Origin: Anaeromassilibacillus senegalensis
Lineage (GTDB): Bacteria; Bacillota; Clostridia; Oscillospirales; Acutalibacteraceae
DNA length: 64,000 nucleotides
Direction of reading: 5' to 3'
NCBI RefSeq assembly: GCF_021531715.1
Contig: NZ_JAFBIT010000001.1
Location: forward strand, 310,001-374,000
Shown piece after piece: positions 1 to 6,792 of this stretch (the stretch's first letter is position 1; each line of letters begins with the position of its first letter). The notes beneath the pieces were generated by a model, which did no database searches, was not told the origin of the DNA, and worked only from the letters and a program-made list of their open reading frames with translations. The position numbers and the translations under genes were made by a program.

Positions 1-1
1 A

Positions 2-2032
2 TGGCTGAAAAAGTGTAAGCGCTGGTATCAGTACACATCCGAGCAGCATTATGCCAACGTGGATCCTGTACTGGTGGTACAGGTGTGCCAAGGCAGCGGT
101 GGCGCATTATCCGACACCAATTTGGAGGATGTTCTTGCCAAGATTGAAGAAAAGGTTGGTACACCTTTTAAAGCAGGAGAAGTTGTCCACTGCTTTGGCG
201 AAGGAACTACCGTGGAGCTGAACGGTCTTCATATCCCCCATGTAAAGGCATCCGAAATTGCGGATGATCACAAAATCAAGGTTGTTTTCTTCAAGGAAGC
301 ACTATCCACCGGCTGGGACTGTCCCAGAGCAGAGACCATGATGTCCTTTGCTGTGAGAAACGATCCCACCTATATTGCGCAGCTCCTCGGCAGAATGGTG
401 CGTACACCACTTCAAATGCGCGTGATGCGTGACGAATTCCTGAATGATGTAAAGCTGTACCTTCCCCATTTCAACAAGGATACCGTAAAGAAGGTCGTGG
501 AGGAATTGCAGTCGAGTGAAGGCGGCGAAATTCCTACCGAGATCAACGGCGAATCGCTGGAGGAACCGACCTATATCACTTGGACGGTGCATACCCCCAG
601 ACGCGCAAGACAGGTGGAGCCGGATCCCAATCAGATGAGCCTATTTGATAGTCCGAGCGGTGGAGCAGCGACAACAGAAACACCGGCAGCGGTGTCTCCG
701 GCTACCAACACTCCGTATGTTGCGCCCACTACCAATAATGGTGGCAACAGCGCACCGGAATATATCCCTCCAAGAACGGTGACCATTCCGGCTACAGGCA
801 ATGGCCAGCCGGCAGCTCCTGTTGTTCCTGCAGAAGAAATTCTGCAGGGCAAGCAGCTGGAGTTCGCGCCGGAGCTTGATCGCGTGGAAATCATCGATTT
901 CATCAACGCCAAAGGCTACCTGACATACTTCGTCCGTCAGGATCGCATCAACGATTACCTGAAATCCCTGTTGGATCTGGCAACCCTGCTGACGCACAAC
1001 GTCATTTATCAGGGCGCACGCGACGAGGTCATCGACGATATTGTTGGTTTGATTCGTGAATACATTGACGATCTGCATCGCACCGGCAGATACGATGTGC
1101 TGGCGGATCAGGTGTTGCAGTTCAAATTGTCGGTACAGGTATTCGACCCGTTCGGCAAAGCGCTGCAGGAGAATTACTTCAATGATTTCACATTGATGTC
1201 GGAGACCGATCTGGATAGACAGGTACGCAACGCAGATGCCAAGCTGGGCAGATACGGATTCCCCAACATCTACGGCGGCAGATATTACGATGAGGAAAAC
1301 CCGAACGCGCATAAAATTGACTGCGTTCTCTTCGCAGCTGACGATGCATGTAGAGCAAAGCTCGGTGAGTATGCAAAGAATAAACTTCGTGAATTCTCTC
1401 GTAAATACCGTGTGGCGGTAGCAAACAGATCGGATGCTTGCAAGAAGAAGTACCGTGAAATCATGGCTGACAGCGCCGTGGTCAGCGAACAGCTTTTTGC
1501 TATTCCTGAAAATATCAGTGTTAGAGAGGATCCCGATGGCATCGAATATGAGAACCATCTCCTTGCTGCACCGGATACCGGTATCGCAAAGATAAAGCTG
1601 AACGGCTGGGAGGCTGCACTGATCGAGGAAGAATCGAAACGTACGGACTTCGTATGCTGGCTGAGAAACCCCTCCAGAGCAGCATGGGCGCTTTGCCTGC
1701 CCTACGATATTGGCGGCGAGAAAAAATCCTTCTACCCCGACTTCTTGATTGTACGCAGCGATCCGTCAGTTGACTATGTGGTTGATATTCTGGAACCCCA
1801 TGGTAACCAGTATGTCGACAATTTGCCGAAGGCAAAAGCGTTGGCAGAATATGCCAAAGCAGAAGATCGTCTCGGCAGAATTCAGTTGATCCACAAGACA
1901 ACGGATGCTGGCGGCACCAGCAGATTCATTCGCTTGGATCTCACGGACATGGCAGTACGTGATAAAGTTCTGCGTGCCTTCTCCAATGACGAACTGGATC
2001 ACATTTTTGAAACCGACGGCATAATCGAATAA
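2..2032 (+). CDS. DEAD/DEAH-box helicase of a type III-restriction-like family, C-terminal part
   Basis: The frame is already open at base 2, so the gene begins left of the window. The visible N-terminal part is the second helicase lobe: an FKEALSTGWDCPRA stretch (motif V region) and IAQLLGRMVRTP (motif VI, arginine fingers). A Pro/Thr/Asn-rich linker (about 650-830) follows, then a long domain ending in FYPDFLIV...VVDILEPHG, which looks like a PD-(D/E)xK-type nuclease core. The layout suggests an ATP-driven restriction or DNA-processing enzyme like the Res subunit of type III systems. No methyltransferase partner is visible. It lies upstream of accessory genes and may be cargo or a defence gene of the same element. 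Family assignment is fairly sure; the activity is inferred. Confidence 0.75.
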   Translation, partial: WLKKCKRWYQYTSEQHYANVDPVLVVQVCQGSGGALSDTNLEDVLAKIEEKVGTPFKAGEVVHCFGEGTTVELNGLHIPHVKASEIADDHKIKVVFFKEALSTGWDCPRAETMMSFAVRNDPTYIAQLLGRMVRTPLQMRVMRDEFLNDVKLYLPHFNKDTVKKVVEELQSSEGGEIPTEINGESLEEPTYITWTVHTPRRARQVEPDPNQMSLFDSPSGGAATTETPAAVSPATNTPYVAPTTNNGGNSAPEYIPPRTVTIPATGNGQPAAPVVPAEEILQGKQLEFAPELDRVEIIDFINAKGYLTYFVRQDRINDYLKSLLDLATLLTHNVIYQGARDEVIDDIVGLIREYIDDLHRTGRYDVLADQVLQFKLSVQVFDPFGKALQENYFNDFTLMSETDLDRQVRNADAKLGRYGFPNIYGGRYYDEENPNAHKIDCVLFAADDACRAKLGEYAKNKLREFSRKYRVAVANRSDACKKKYREIMADSAVVSEQLFAIPENISVREDPDGIEYENHLLAAPDTGIAKIKLNGWEAALIEEESKRTDFVCWLRNPSRAAWALCLPYDIGGEKKSFYPDFLIVRSDPSVDYVVDILEPHGNQYVDNLPKAKALAEYAKAEDRLGRIQLIHKTTDAGGTSRFIRLDLTDMAVRDKVLRAFSNDELDHIFETDGIIE

Positions 2033-2040
2033 TGTAATGA

Positions 2041-2075
2041 CCGGCAGAGGGAGAAATCCTTCTGCCGGTACTTTG
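2041..2075 (+). terminator. Terminator after the helicase gene
   Basis: The inverted arms CCGGCAG and CTGCCGG begin 8 bases after the helicase stop codon, with a T-rich run after them. Confidence 0.6.
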
Positions 2076-2161
2076 TTACTTAACTGCTAACAATGCGCCT
2101 TATGGCTGGATATTGTCACCGGAAGCTGGTATTGTGTGTCCCTGCCAAAGGAGGTGGCGAC

Positions 2162-2458
2162 ATGCGAAATATCATAGAGGAACTATACTATGGCAATATC
2201 ACTCCCTGCGATCGGGACATCGTCAAAGGCGGCACCTACTCCCATCTGCTGCACTTGGTGACACGAAACGAGGATGACCTGATGCAAACACTGACGCAAG
2301 AGCAGCAGGAAATCTTTGAGAAGTTCAAGGATTGCGCATCGGGGCTCAATGATGCCAACGAGCTAACGGCCTTCACCATCGGCTTCAAGCTCGGTATGCG
2401 TCTGGCGCTGGAGTCCATGATCAGCACCAGCGACATCACGGATCCCAAAATGAACTAA
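2162..2458 (+). CDS. DUF6809-like small protein
   Basis: This 98-residue protein starts at the ATG at 2162, placed by AAAGGAGG a few bases upstream; the frame is open further upstream but without a binding site. The N-terminus (EELYYGNITPCDR) and the C-terminal FTIGFKLGMRLALE segment match the pattern I associate with DUF6809, small helical proteins common on mobile elements of Clostridia. No catalytic motif is visible and the function is unknown. It sits alone between two terminator-like hairpins, just ahead of the iteron array. Confidence 0.65.
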   Translation: MRNIIEELYYGNITPCDRDIVKGGTYSHLLHLVTRNEDDLMQTLTQEQQEIFEKFKDCASGLNDANELTAFTIGFKLGMRLALESMISTSDITDPKMN

Positions 2459-2468
2459 TAGCAAAGCA

Positions 2469-2503
2469 CCATCGCAGCTGGAATGGTTGTGATGGCACTT
2501 TTT
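2469..2503 (+). terminator. Terminator-like hairpin after the DUF6809 gene
   Basis: CCATCGCA pairs with TGTGATGG (one G-U pair) and is followed by CACTTTTT. Its 3' side abuts the first iteron module. Confidence 0.45.
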
Positions 2504-2515
2504 GATCGTTGTTCC

Positions 2516-2620
2516 TGTGAAGTTGTGAATTTTTGTGAATCTTTTTTATGAAAAGTCATATATGAGAGGATATAGGAAAAGTTACCCTAAAAGCACTTCA
2601 CCATGATTCACTCCTTCACA
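2516..2620. repeat. Inverted-iteron module A (ori-like)
   Basis: Three TGTGAA words begin at 2516, 2524 and 2534 (steps of 8 and 10). Three inverted TTCAC words begin at 2597, 2607 and 2615 (steps of 10 and 8). The 57-bp A+T-rich core carries, on the minus strand, GGTAACTTTTCCTATAT, which is nearly the same as the core of the phage-satellite origin at 15155-15274. The module is in opposite orientation to modules B-E, judged by its core. It contains no gene. Confidence 0.7.
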
Positions 2621-2639
2621 GTTTGGTATAGCAGACGCT

Positions 2640-2748
2640 TTACTGAGGTTCTGAGGGTATCTGACTCTTTTTCGCGTAACTTTTTCTATATTCTTTTCAT
2701 ACGCGACTTTTTTAGAAAAAGAATCAGTAAGAGTCAGAACCTCAGTAA
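2640..2748. repeat. Inverted-iteron module B (ori-like)
   Basis: CTGA words begin at 2643, 2651 and 2661, and TCAG words at 2724, 2734 and 2742, so the 8/10 and 10/8 steps mirror each other. The core contains CGCGTAACTTTTTCTATAT and TACGCGACTTT; CGCGTA and TACGCG form an inner inverted repeat inside the iterons. Confidence 0.75.
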
Positions 2749-2810
2749 ATGTTTTTGTAGCGTTTTCCTTTATGGCCTTTTATGAAGGGGTGTATAGGGG
2801 AAACAAAACG

Positions 2811-2918
2811 TACTGGGGTACTGTGGCTTACTGATGCGATTTCGCGGAACTTTTTCTATATCTTTCTTATGCGCGACTTTTCCAGAAAAAGAACCAGTAA
2901 GAAGCAGTACCCCAGTAG
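2811..2918. repeat. Inverted-iteron module C (ori-like)
   Basis: CTG words (in TACTGGGG, TACTGTGG, TACTGATG) begin at 2813, 2821 and 2831. CAG words begin at 2895, 2905 and 2913. Geometry equals module B, but the iteron word differs on both arms in a compensating way. The core is conserved (CGCGGAACTTTTTCTATAT). Confidence 0.75.
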
Positions 2919-2958
2919 AAGGGTACTTTAGCGCCCTTCCGGGCGATGGTTTTTTAAC

Positions 2959-3068
2959 GGCTGAACTTCTGAAGGATTCTGGAGCAATTTCGCGTAACTT
3001 TTTCTATATTCTTCTTATACGCGACTTTCTTAGAAAATCATTCAGAAAAGTTCAGTTCTTCAGTAAAC
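2959..3068. repeat. Inverted-iteron module D (ori-like)
   Basis: CTG words begin at 2961, 2969 and 2979; CAG words (TTCAGAA, TTCAGTT, TTCAGTA) begin at 3043, 3053 and 3061. The core has CGCGTAACTTTTTCTATAT and TACGCGACTTT as in module B. Confidence 0.75.
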
Positions 3069-3096
3069 CATAGTTTTTAGGGGGATGATTTTTAAT

Positions 3097-3204
3097 AACT
3101 GAACGACTGATGCTAATTGAACCGATTTTCCCTATCTTTTCCTATGTTCTTCTTATATAGGACTTTATATAAAAACCATTCAGAAATAATCAGAAGTTCA
3201 GTAA
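3097..3204. repeat. Inverted-iteron module E (ori-like)
   Basis: CTG, CTG and TTG begin at 3099, 3107 and 3117; CAG words begin at 3181, 3191 and 3199. The outer geometry is unchanged. In the core the inner inverted repeat has become CCTAT/ATAGG, a paired change relative to CGCGTA/TACGCG of modules B and D. Confidence 0.7.
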
Positions 3205-3345
3205 ATAGTATCTTAGGCGTATGGCTTTTATTGTGAGGTGTATAGGGGAACAATGCGCAGCAGTCGATCACGGCCGTAAACACAACATATTGCACTATGA
3301 AAATAAAACGGTAAAAACAAAGCATAAAATATTGTGTTTTAGGTA

Positions 3346-3374
3346 TTGACACAAATGTTCGAATATGGTATAAT
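3346..3374 (+). promoter_or_regulatory. Promoter for a candidate non-coding RNA
   Basis: TTGACA at 3346-3351 and TATAAT at 3369-3374 are both perfect consensus boxes with a 17-bp spacer. No credible open reading frame follows for about 580 bp. Confidence 0.8.
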
Positions 3375-3380
3375 TAAAAT

Positions 3381-3553
3381 GTTGAAAGACACGCACAATT
3401 GAATAAATAGTGCGAAAGCACGACACCGAGGACTTTACCAGGAAACAGAGATCCCTTCGTGGGCAACCAGGAGACCTGCAAACATGACATAGAAGGTGGA
3501 TACACGATTCCCAGCAATAGCTGGACGAACGAGTATCCGCCTTCTTATTTTTT
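3381..3553 (+). ncRNA. Candidate structured non-coding RNA (about 170 nt)
   Basis: From the expected start near 3381 the transcript can form GTGC-GAAA-GCAC (3410-3421, a GNRA tetraloop), CAGG-AGA-CCTG (3468-3478) and CCAGC-AATA-GCTGG (3511-3524). The last is enclosed by GAAGGTGGATAC (3492-3503) paired with GTATCCGCCTTC (3533-3544), followed by TTATTTTTT, a terminator-like end. No start codon with a ribosome binding site lies inside. The family is not recognised. It lies between iteron modules and upstream of a lone capsid gene. Confidence 0.6.
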
Positions 3554-3554
3554 A

Positions 3555-3735
3555 GGTGACGTGCAGTGTACCTTGAAAACTAAATAGCCTCACGTGAGCG
3601 ATACCCGATCAACCATGTGCCATGACGATCCAGCAAGGGCTGGTATAAGAGCGCGATCAAGTAAAACAAGGAGACCTCGAGCAGGAGGCTGCCTTGGAAC
3701 CGTAGCGAAGGAGGTGTAACAACGGAAACAACCTA
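3555..3735. other. Non-coding stretch with short hairpins
   Basis: No gene is seen. It holds CTCACGTGAG, a CCAGC-AAGG-GCTGG hairpin (about 3631-3644) like the one in the preceding RNA, and GGAGACCT, which echoes the GGAGACCTG of that RNA. It could be a second or longer RNA, but no separate promoter is evident. Confidence 0.35.
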
Positions 3736-3736
3736 T

Positions 3737-3822
3737 TGTAGCAGATGTAGCAGGTTTACAGTATTGTTTCCTAAAAGAACAAAGAATTAGAATCAGCCAT
3801 AAACCCTGCTACATCAGCTACA
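3737..3822. repeat. Inverted-iteron module F
   Basis: GTAGCAG begins at 3738 and 3747 (step 9), and CTGCTAC/CAGCTAC at 3806 and 3815 (step 9), around an A+T-rich core. It has two iterons per side instead of three and a different word from modules A-E. Confidence 0.65.
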
Positions 3823-3850
3823 ACAAACAGAAGCAGCTGACATATCACTG

Positions 3851-3939
3851 TGTAGCAGGTTGTAGCAAGTAAAAATGGTTTTTTCTATAAAAGAATCGAT
3901 TTTCAATACAACCTATATTTCCTGCTACAAGCTGCTACA
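3851..3939. repeat. Inverted-iteron module G
   Basis: GTAGCAG/GTAGCAA begin at 3852 and 3862 (step 10) and CTGCTAC at 3922 and 3932 (step 10), around an A+T-rich core with TTTTTTCTATAAAAG. It shares its word with module F and ends just before the next gene. Confidence 0.65.
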
Positions 3940-3963
3940 GAAACGAACAGAAGGAGAAATGAG

Positions 3964-4230
3964 ATGAGAAATTACAAGTGCTACGGCACAAAAGACGGCA
4001 GGATGCCGATGACCATGCCAGACCCAGCAGACTTCGGTGACAGTCAGAAGGATGCGATCACCATGTACCACACAGAGGACGGCAAACCGGTGCTCCTGCG
4101 CAGGAGCATTGCACTGACTCCCATGCCGTGGTGTGTGCAGAGAGGCACCAGCACCGTATTCTTTAGTTACTACCGCGATGCGATCGAACACTGCCGCAAG
4201 CGCGGCTACAAGGTGACCGAGGAAGGATGA
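3964..4230 (+). CDS. Hypothetical 88-residue protein
   Basis: GAAGGAG sits just before the ATG at 3964. The protein is small, soluble-looking and mixed alpha/beta, with no motif I recognise. It is the first gene after iteron module G and its stop overlaps the start of the next gene, so the two are translationally coupled. It belongs to the row of small genes leading to the lone capsid gene; the function is unknown. Confidence 0.6.
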   Translation: MRNYKCYGTKDGRMPMTMPDPADFGDSQKDAITMYHTEDGKPVLLRRSIALTPMPWCVQRGTSTVFFSYYRDAIEHCRKRGYKVTEEG

Positions 4231-4436
4231 GTGGCATGAGCTTAAAAGACAAGCTGTTCGGCAGCAGTCTCTTCGCTGTCGGTAGACGCAGATACAAGAG
4301 AGCCGATGGCACTACGATTACAGTCACCAAGGATATCCGCTATACCGTTAAAGATGGCGGCCGCACTATCCATATGTACGATCTGGATGATGTGAAGCAC
4401 TATTGCAAATACAGCGGCCACAGCATCCCCCACTGA
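4227..4436 (+). CDS. Hypothetical 69-residue basic protein
   Basis: The start ATG at 4227 overlaps the previous stop codon (ATGA), with GAGGAAGG upstream; a second ATG at 4236 is also possible. The protein is rich in Lys/Arg near the N-terminus (GRRRYKRADG) and Tyr/His near the end. No family is recognised. A nucleic-acid-binding role would suit the charge but is only a guess. Confidence 0.55.
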   Translation: MSGMSLKDKLFGSSLFAVGRRRYKRADGTTITVTKDIRYTVKDGGRTIHMYDLDDVKHYCKYSGHSIPH

Positions 4437-4580
4437 CAGGCAGGGGGAGGTCAAATCTTGCCAACTTTTTATTTCCAAAACGGGTGCGGGGTCACACGTT
4501 AGACAGCGGGTTTTCAAGAGGGGGTATAGCCCCATAAATCAAGTTTTCAAGAGAAATACATTTTTTAGGAGGATTTTACA
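4437..4580. other. Intergenic stretch resembling a phage packaging-region segment
   Basis: The stretch has GGGGGAGGTCAAATCTTG, a G-rich tract around 4481-4520 and a GGGG-TATAG-CCCC hairpin near 4531. It reminds me of the conserved segment next to HNH/terminase genes in gut Firmicutes phages, where cos or pac sites lie. This is a resemblance from memory, not a demonstrated site. Confidence 0.25.
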
Positions 4581-4874
4581 ATGGCAGTTTATCCAATTAT
4601 GAGTGTCGGCAAGGGTGGAAACACGAAGCATCCTATGCACTCATGGAACACAGAGGAATGCATCAGCAAAGATCACGAATTTTACTTGACGGATGAGCTC
4701 AGCGAATCCGGAAAGCGTTATCGTCTTCATGCAAGGGACGCACACCGCACAGATGATTTCCTGCCCTACGTGGTACTCTGTCCCGGCTGCGGCAGAGAAA
4801 TGAAATGTGTTGGCGGTCCCAAGACCTTAAACACGCTCGGTTTGTACGAGTGTAAAAGATGTTTGAATTACTAA
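4581..4874 (+). CDS. Hypothetical zinc-ribbon protein
   Basis: AGGAGG precedes the ATG at 4581. The 97-residue protein ends in a four-cysteine knuckle: CPGC (residues about 72-75) and CKRC close to the C-terminus, a zinc-ribbon arrangement often seen in small nucleic-acid or protein-binding phage proteins. It is 12 bp upstream of the lone capsid gene, so the two are probably co-transcribed. The function is unknown. Confidence 0.6.
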   Translation: MAVYPIMSVGKGGNTKHPMHSWNTEECISKDHEFYLTDELSESGKRYRLHARDAHRTDDFLPYVVLCPGCGREMKCVGGPKTLNTLGLYECKRCLNY

Positions 4875-4886
4875 GGAGGAACAGAA

Positions 4887-5789
4887 ATGTATCATAGCAC
4901 TGAATACCACAGAGAATTTTGGAATGCTGCAAGAGGTAGAACCGTAACTTACAGCCACATCAGCGAGGGAAAAAACACTGCAAACGGCAGCTATCGCCTC
5001 CCCTCCGAGTCCGAAAAGAAGTTTGTCGCGGCTCGCAAGCAGGAAAACCTCCTGCGTCAGATCGCTACGGTGATGGATGCATTCAAGGGCGAAAATGTTG
5101 TGTGGGCATACGACAATGAGCCCGCCACTACTTGGCTGAACCAGCGCAACAACAGCAACTTCTTCCAGAACACCGAAGTGTTCGAAGAACATCGTCTGGA
5201 ATGCAACATCCTTGGTGCCTCCATTCTGATGCCCGAGGATTTCTGCAACGACGCAAATTTCGACTTGGAGGCTCACATCCTCAAAGACTTCGGTCGCAGC
5301 ATTTGCCGAGCAGAAGAAGCAGCCTTCATCAGCGGTGATGGTGTAGATGCACCCAGCGGTTTCCTGAAAGATGCCGTAACCGGCCACAGCACCAGCGACA
5401 TTACTTACGACGATGTGATCCGTCTGTTCTTCTCGCTGGACAAGGAATATCGCCGTAATGCAGTGTGGATCATGAACGACGAGTCTGCTCTCAAGCTCCG
5501 TACCCTCAAAGATTCCAGCGGCAATTACTTGTGGAACCACACAGACAACACGATCATGGGCAAGCCGGTGTACATCTCCAACTACATGCCCAGTGAAGCA
5601 GCAGGAGCCAAGCCCATCGCCATCGGTGACTTCAGCTACTACTGGATCATTGATCGCATGCCTTTCACAATGCGCCGCTTGAACGAGCTGTTCATTGCAA
5701 AGGGGCAGATCGGCTATCTTGGCTACGAATATCTGGATGCTAAGCTCATCCGTCCTGACGCAGTTCACGTGATGCAGATCACCGACTAA
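4887..5789 (+). CDS. HK97-fold major capsid protein, standalone
   Basis: The 300-residue product begins almost directly with the mature capsid N-arm (SEGKNTANGSYRLPSESEKKF, split here over residues about 26-46) and continues through the HK97 core: RQIATVM, the E-loop region, SGDGVDAPSGFL (about 149-160) and the C-terminal IGDFSYYWIIDR segment. The usual delta/scaffold domain is absent, and no protease, portal or terminase is adjacent. AAGGAGG places the start, and a strong terminator follows. The neighbours are small unknown genes and serine recombinases, not a phage head module. It could form small shells, supply capsomers to a helper's heads, or interfere with assembly. Family assignment is firm; the role is open. 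Confidence 0.85.
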   Translation: MYHSTEYHREFWNAARGRTVTYSHISEGKNTANGSYRLPSESEKKFVAARKQENLLRQIATVMDAFKGENVVWAYDNEPATTWLNQRNNSNFFQNTEVFEEHRLECNILGASILMPEDFCNDANFDLEAHILKDFGRSICRAEEAAFISGDGVDAPSGFLKDAVTGHSTSDITYDDVIRLFFSLDKEYRRNAVWIMNDESALKLRTLKDSSGNYLWNHTDNTIMGKPVYISNYMPSEAAGAKPIAIGDFSYYWIIDRMPFTMRRLNELFIAKGQIGYLGYEYLDAKLIRPDAVHVMQITD

Positions 5790-5798
5790 AATGGGCAA

Positions 5799-5862
5799 CC
5801 AGCGCAATTGCTAACTCTTTGCTAACAATGGCGATTGCGCTGGACTTTTCCCTTTCTTTCTG
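5799..5862 (+). terminator. Terminator after the lone capsid gene
   Basis: CCAGCGCAATTGC (5799-5811) pairs with GCGATTGCGCTGG (5831-5843), followed by a C/T-rich run. Confidence 0.6.
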
Positions 5863-5899
5863 GCTTAATTGTCTTACCAAAAACAAGGAGGTCACCGCA

Positions 5900-6211
5900 A
5901 TGACCATAGAGAAAGCACAGAAAGACTTTGACGAGCTGATCGAAAAGAACGGATTCACCCTCGCAGGTTATACCAGCGACATCGGCAATCCAATCTACCA
6001 CAGAGTGTGGAGACGGACGGTGCAGGTCGCGTGGCAGGGTGAGCAGGAGGACACGCTGGAAGTGAGAATCCTGCTGAGCTACGGATATCCGCTGGTGGTA
6101 GTCAAACGGAACGGTCGGCAAGATCCCAAATTCATCCGGGACTACTCAAGCCCCAAAAGAGCAATGAACGCAATCCGCGAAATCGTCAGATTCGCAGGAT
6201 TCGAATGGTAA
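5900..6211 (+). CDS. Hypothetical 103-residue protein
   Basis: The start is the ATG at 5900 after CAAGGAGG; an upstream in-frame extension has no binding site and would overlap the terminator. The sequence is mixed alpha/beta with a central VRILLSYGYPLVVV strand pair and a helical C-terminus. No family is recognised. It ends 37 bp before the interrupted recombinase gene and probably shares its transcript. Confidence 0.55.
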   Translation: MTIEKAQKDFDELIEKNGFTLAGYTSDIGNPIYHRVWRRTVQVAWQGEQEDTLEVRILLSYGYPLVVVKRNGRQDPKFIRDYSSPKRAMNAIREIVRFAGFEW

Positions 6212-6248
6212 GCAAAAACAAAAATCTATACGGAAGGAGGTTGATGCC

Positions 6249-6608
6249 ATGGCAAGAAAACGCGTGGTCGCTTATGTGCGCGTATCATCGTCCAGCAAGG
6301 CGCAGATTCACAGCTATGAGTTTCAGGAGCAATACTGGCGTGGGAAGTTCGATGGCGATCCCAACAACGAGCTGGTACACATATACGCAGATCGCGGGAT
6401 CAGTGGTTGCAGCGCATACAAGCGGCCAGAGTTCATGAAAATGCTGCAGGATGCCCGCGCAGGACAGTTTGATACCATACACACCAAATCGGTCTCCCGC
6501 TTCGCCAGAAACACCGTAGAGCTGTTAGACGCGGTGCGTGAGCTGCGCGACATGGGTGTTGAGGTCATATTCGAAAAAGAGTATATTCAGAACGGCGAAA
6601 ATGCTTGA
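6249..6608 (+). pseudogene. Large serine recombinase, N-terminal half (gene split by an island)
   Basis: Residues 1-110 are the resolvase catalytic domain of a large serine recombinase: catalytic Ser13 in YVRVS, then GISGCSAYKRPEF and KSVSRFARN with the active-site arginines. The ORF then runs into foreign DNA (YIQNGENA) and stops. The remainder of the gene lies at 19853-20984. Joining the two halves at GAAAAAGA (6573-6580 and 19845-19852) keeps the frame and restores EVIFEKEQISTMQP, giving a 487-residue protein. The gene is therefore not decayed but interrupted, and island excision should repair it. Start chosen by GGAAGGAGG upstream. Confidence 0.9.
6573..6580 (+). other. attL core of the integrated island
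   Basis: GAAAAAGA occurs here and at 19845-19852 as the direct repeat at both junctions. Inside the island it is followed by GTATATTCA, the arm that mirrors TGAATATAC at the other end. Confidence 0.85.
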
Positions 6609-6634
6609 TTTTCAAGGGTTTTCGCCGTTTCTTT
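6591..6634 (+). terminator. Terminator at the left end of the island
   Basis: AACGGCGAAAA (6591-6601) pairs with TTTTCGCCGTT (6619-6629), followed by TCTTT. It would end transcription entering from the truncated recombinase gene. Confidence 0.65.
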
Positions 6635-6641
6635 ATGCCTG

Positions 6642-6665
6642 TTTGTCGCTTATTTGTCGCTTAAA
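6642..6665 (+). repeat. Left arm-type integrase site (24-bp repeat)
   Basis: Two tandem TTTGTCGCTTA words form a 24-bp sequence that recurs identically and in the same orientation at 19685-19708, near the other end. Paired direct repeats inside both ends are typical arm-binding sites of tyrosine integrases. Confidence 0.7.
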
Positions 6666-6714
6666 TCTACAAGCCGATACTGAAAGATAACAGAAGTTCC
6701 GGCATGATTCCATA

Positions 6715-6743
6715 TTGAGAAAACGGCAGGGTTGTGGTATAAT
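6715..6743 (+). promoter_or_regulatory. Promoter of the restriction-modification operon
   Basis: TTGAGA (6715-6720) and TATAAT (6738-6743) have 17-bp spacing. This excludes the upstream in-frame start at 6715 and supports the ATG at 6793. Confidence 0.75.
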
Positions 6744-6792
6744 GCAAAATGATTTATTGTGCCCTGCACAATCTATGGAAAGGGGTATTTCA

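Noticed and set aside
641-1558. Long minus-strand open frame (305 codons) opposite the helicase gene
   Set aside because: No ribosome binding site or domain; the plus-strand frame has clear helicase motifs, so this is an antisense shadow.
2516-3204. A CRISPR array
   Set aside because: The units are inverted pairs with diverged arms and conserved cores, not direct repeats with unique spacers; no cas genes.
2603-3352. Short open frames within the repeat block
   Set aside because: The translated repeats only mirror the iteron modules; no ribosome binding sites, and the covarying symmetry is at the DNA level.
6249-6608. A complete small serine recombinase
   Set aside because: It ends within island DNA and lacks the C-terminal domains, which are present at 19853-20984 in frame.
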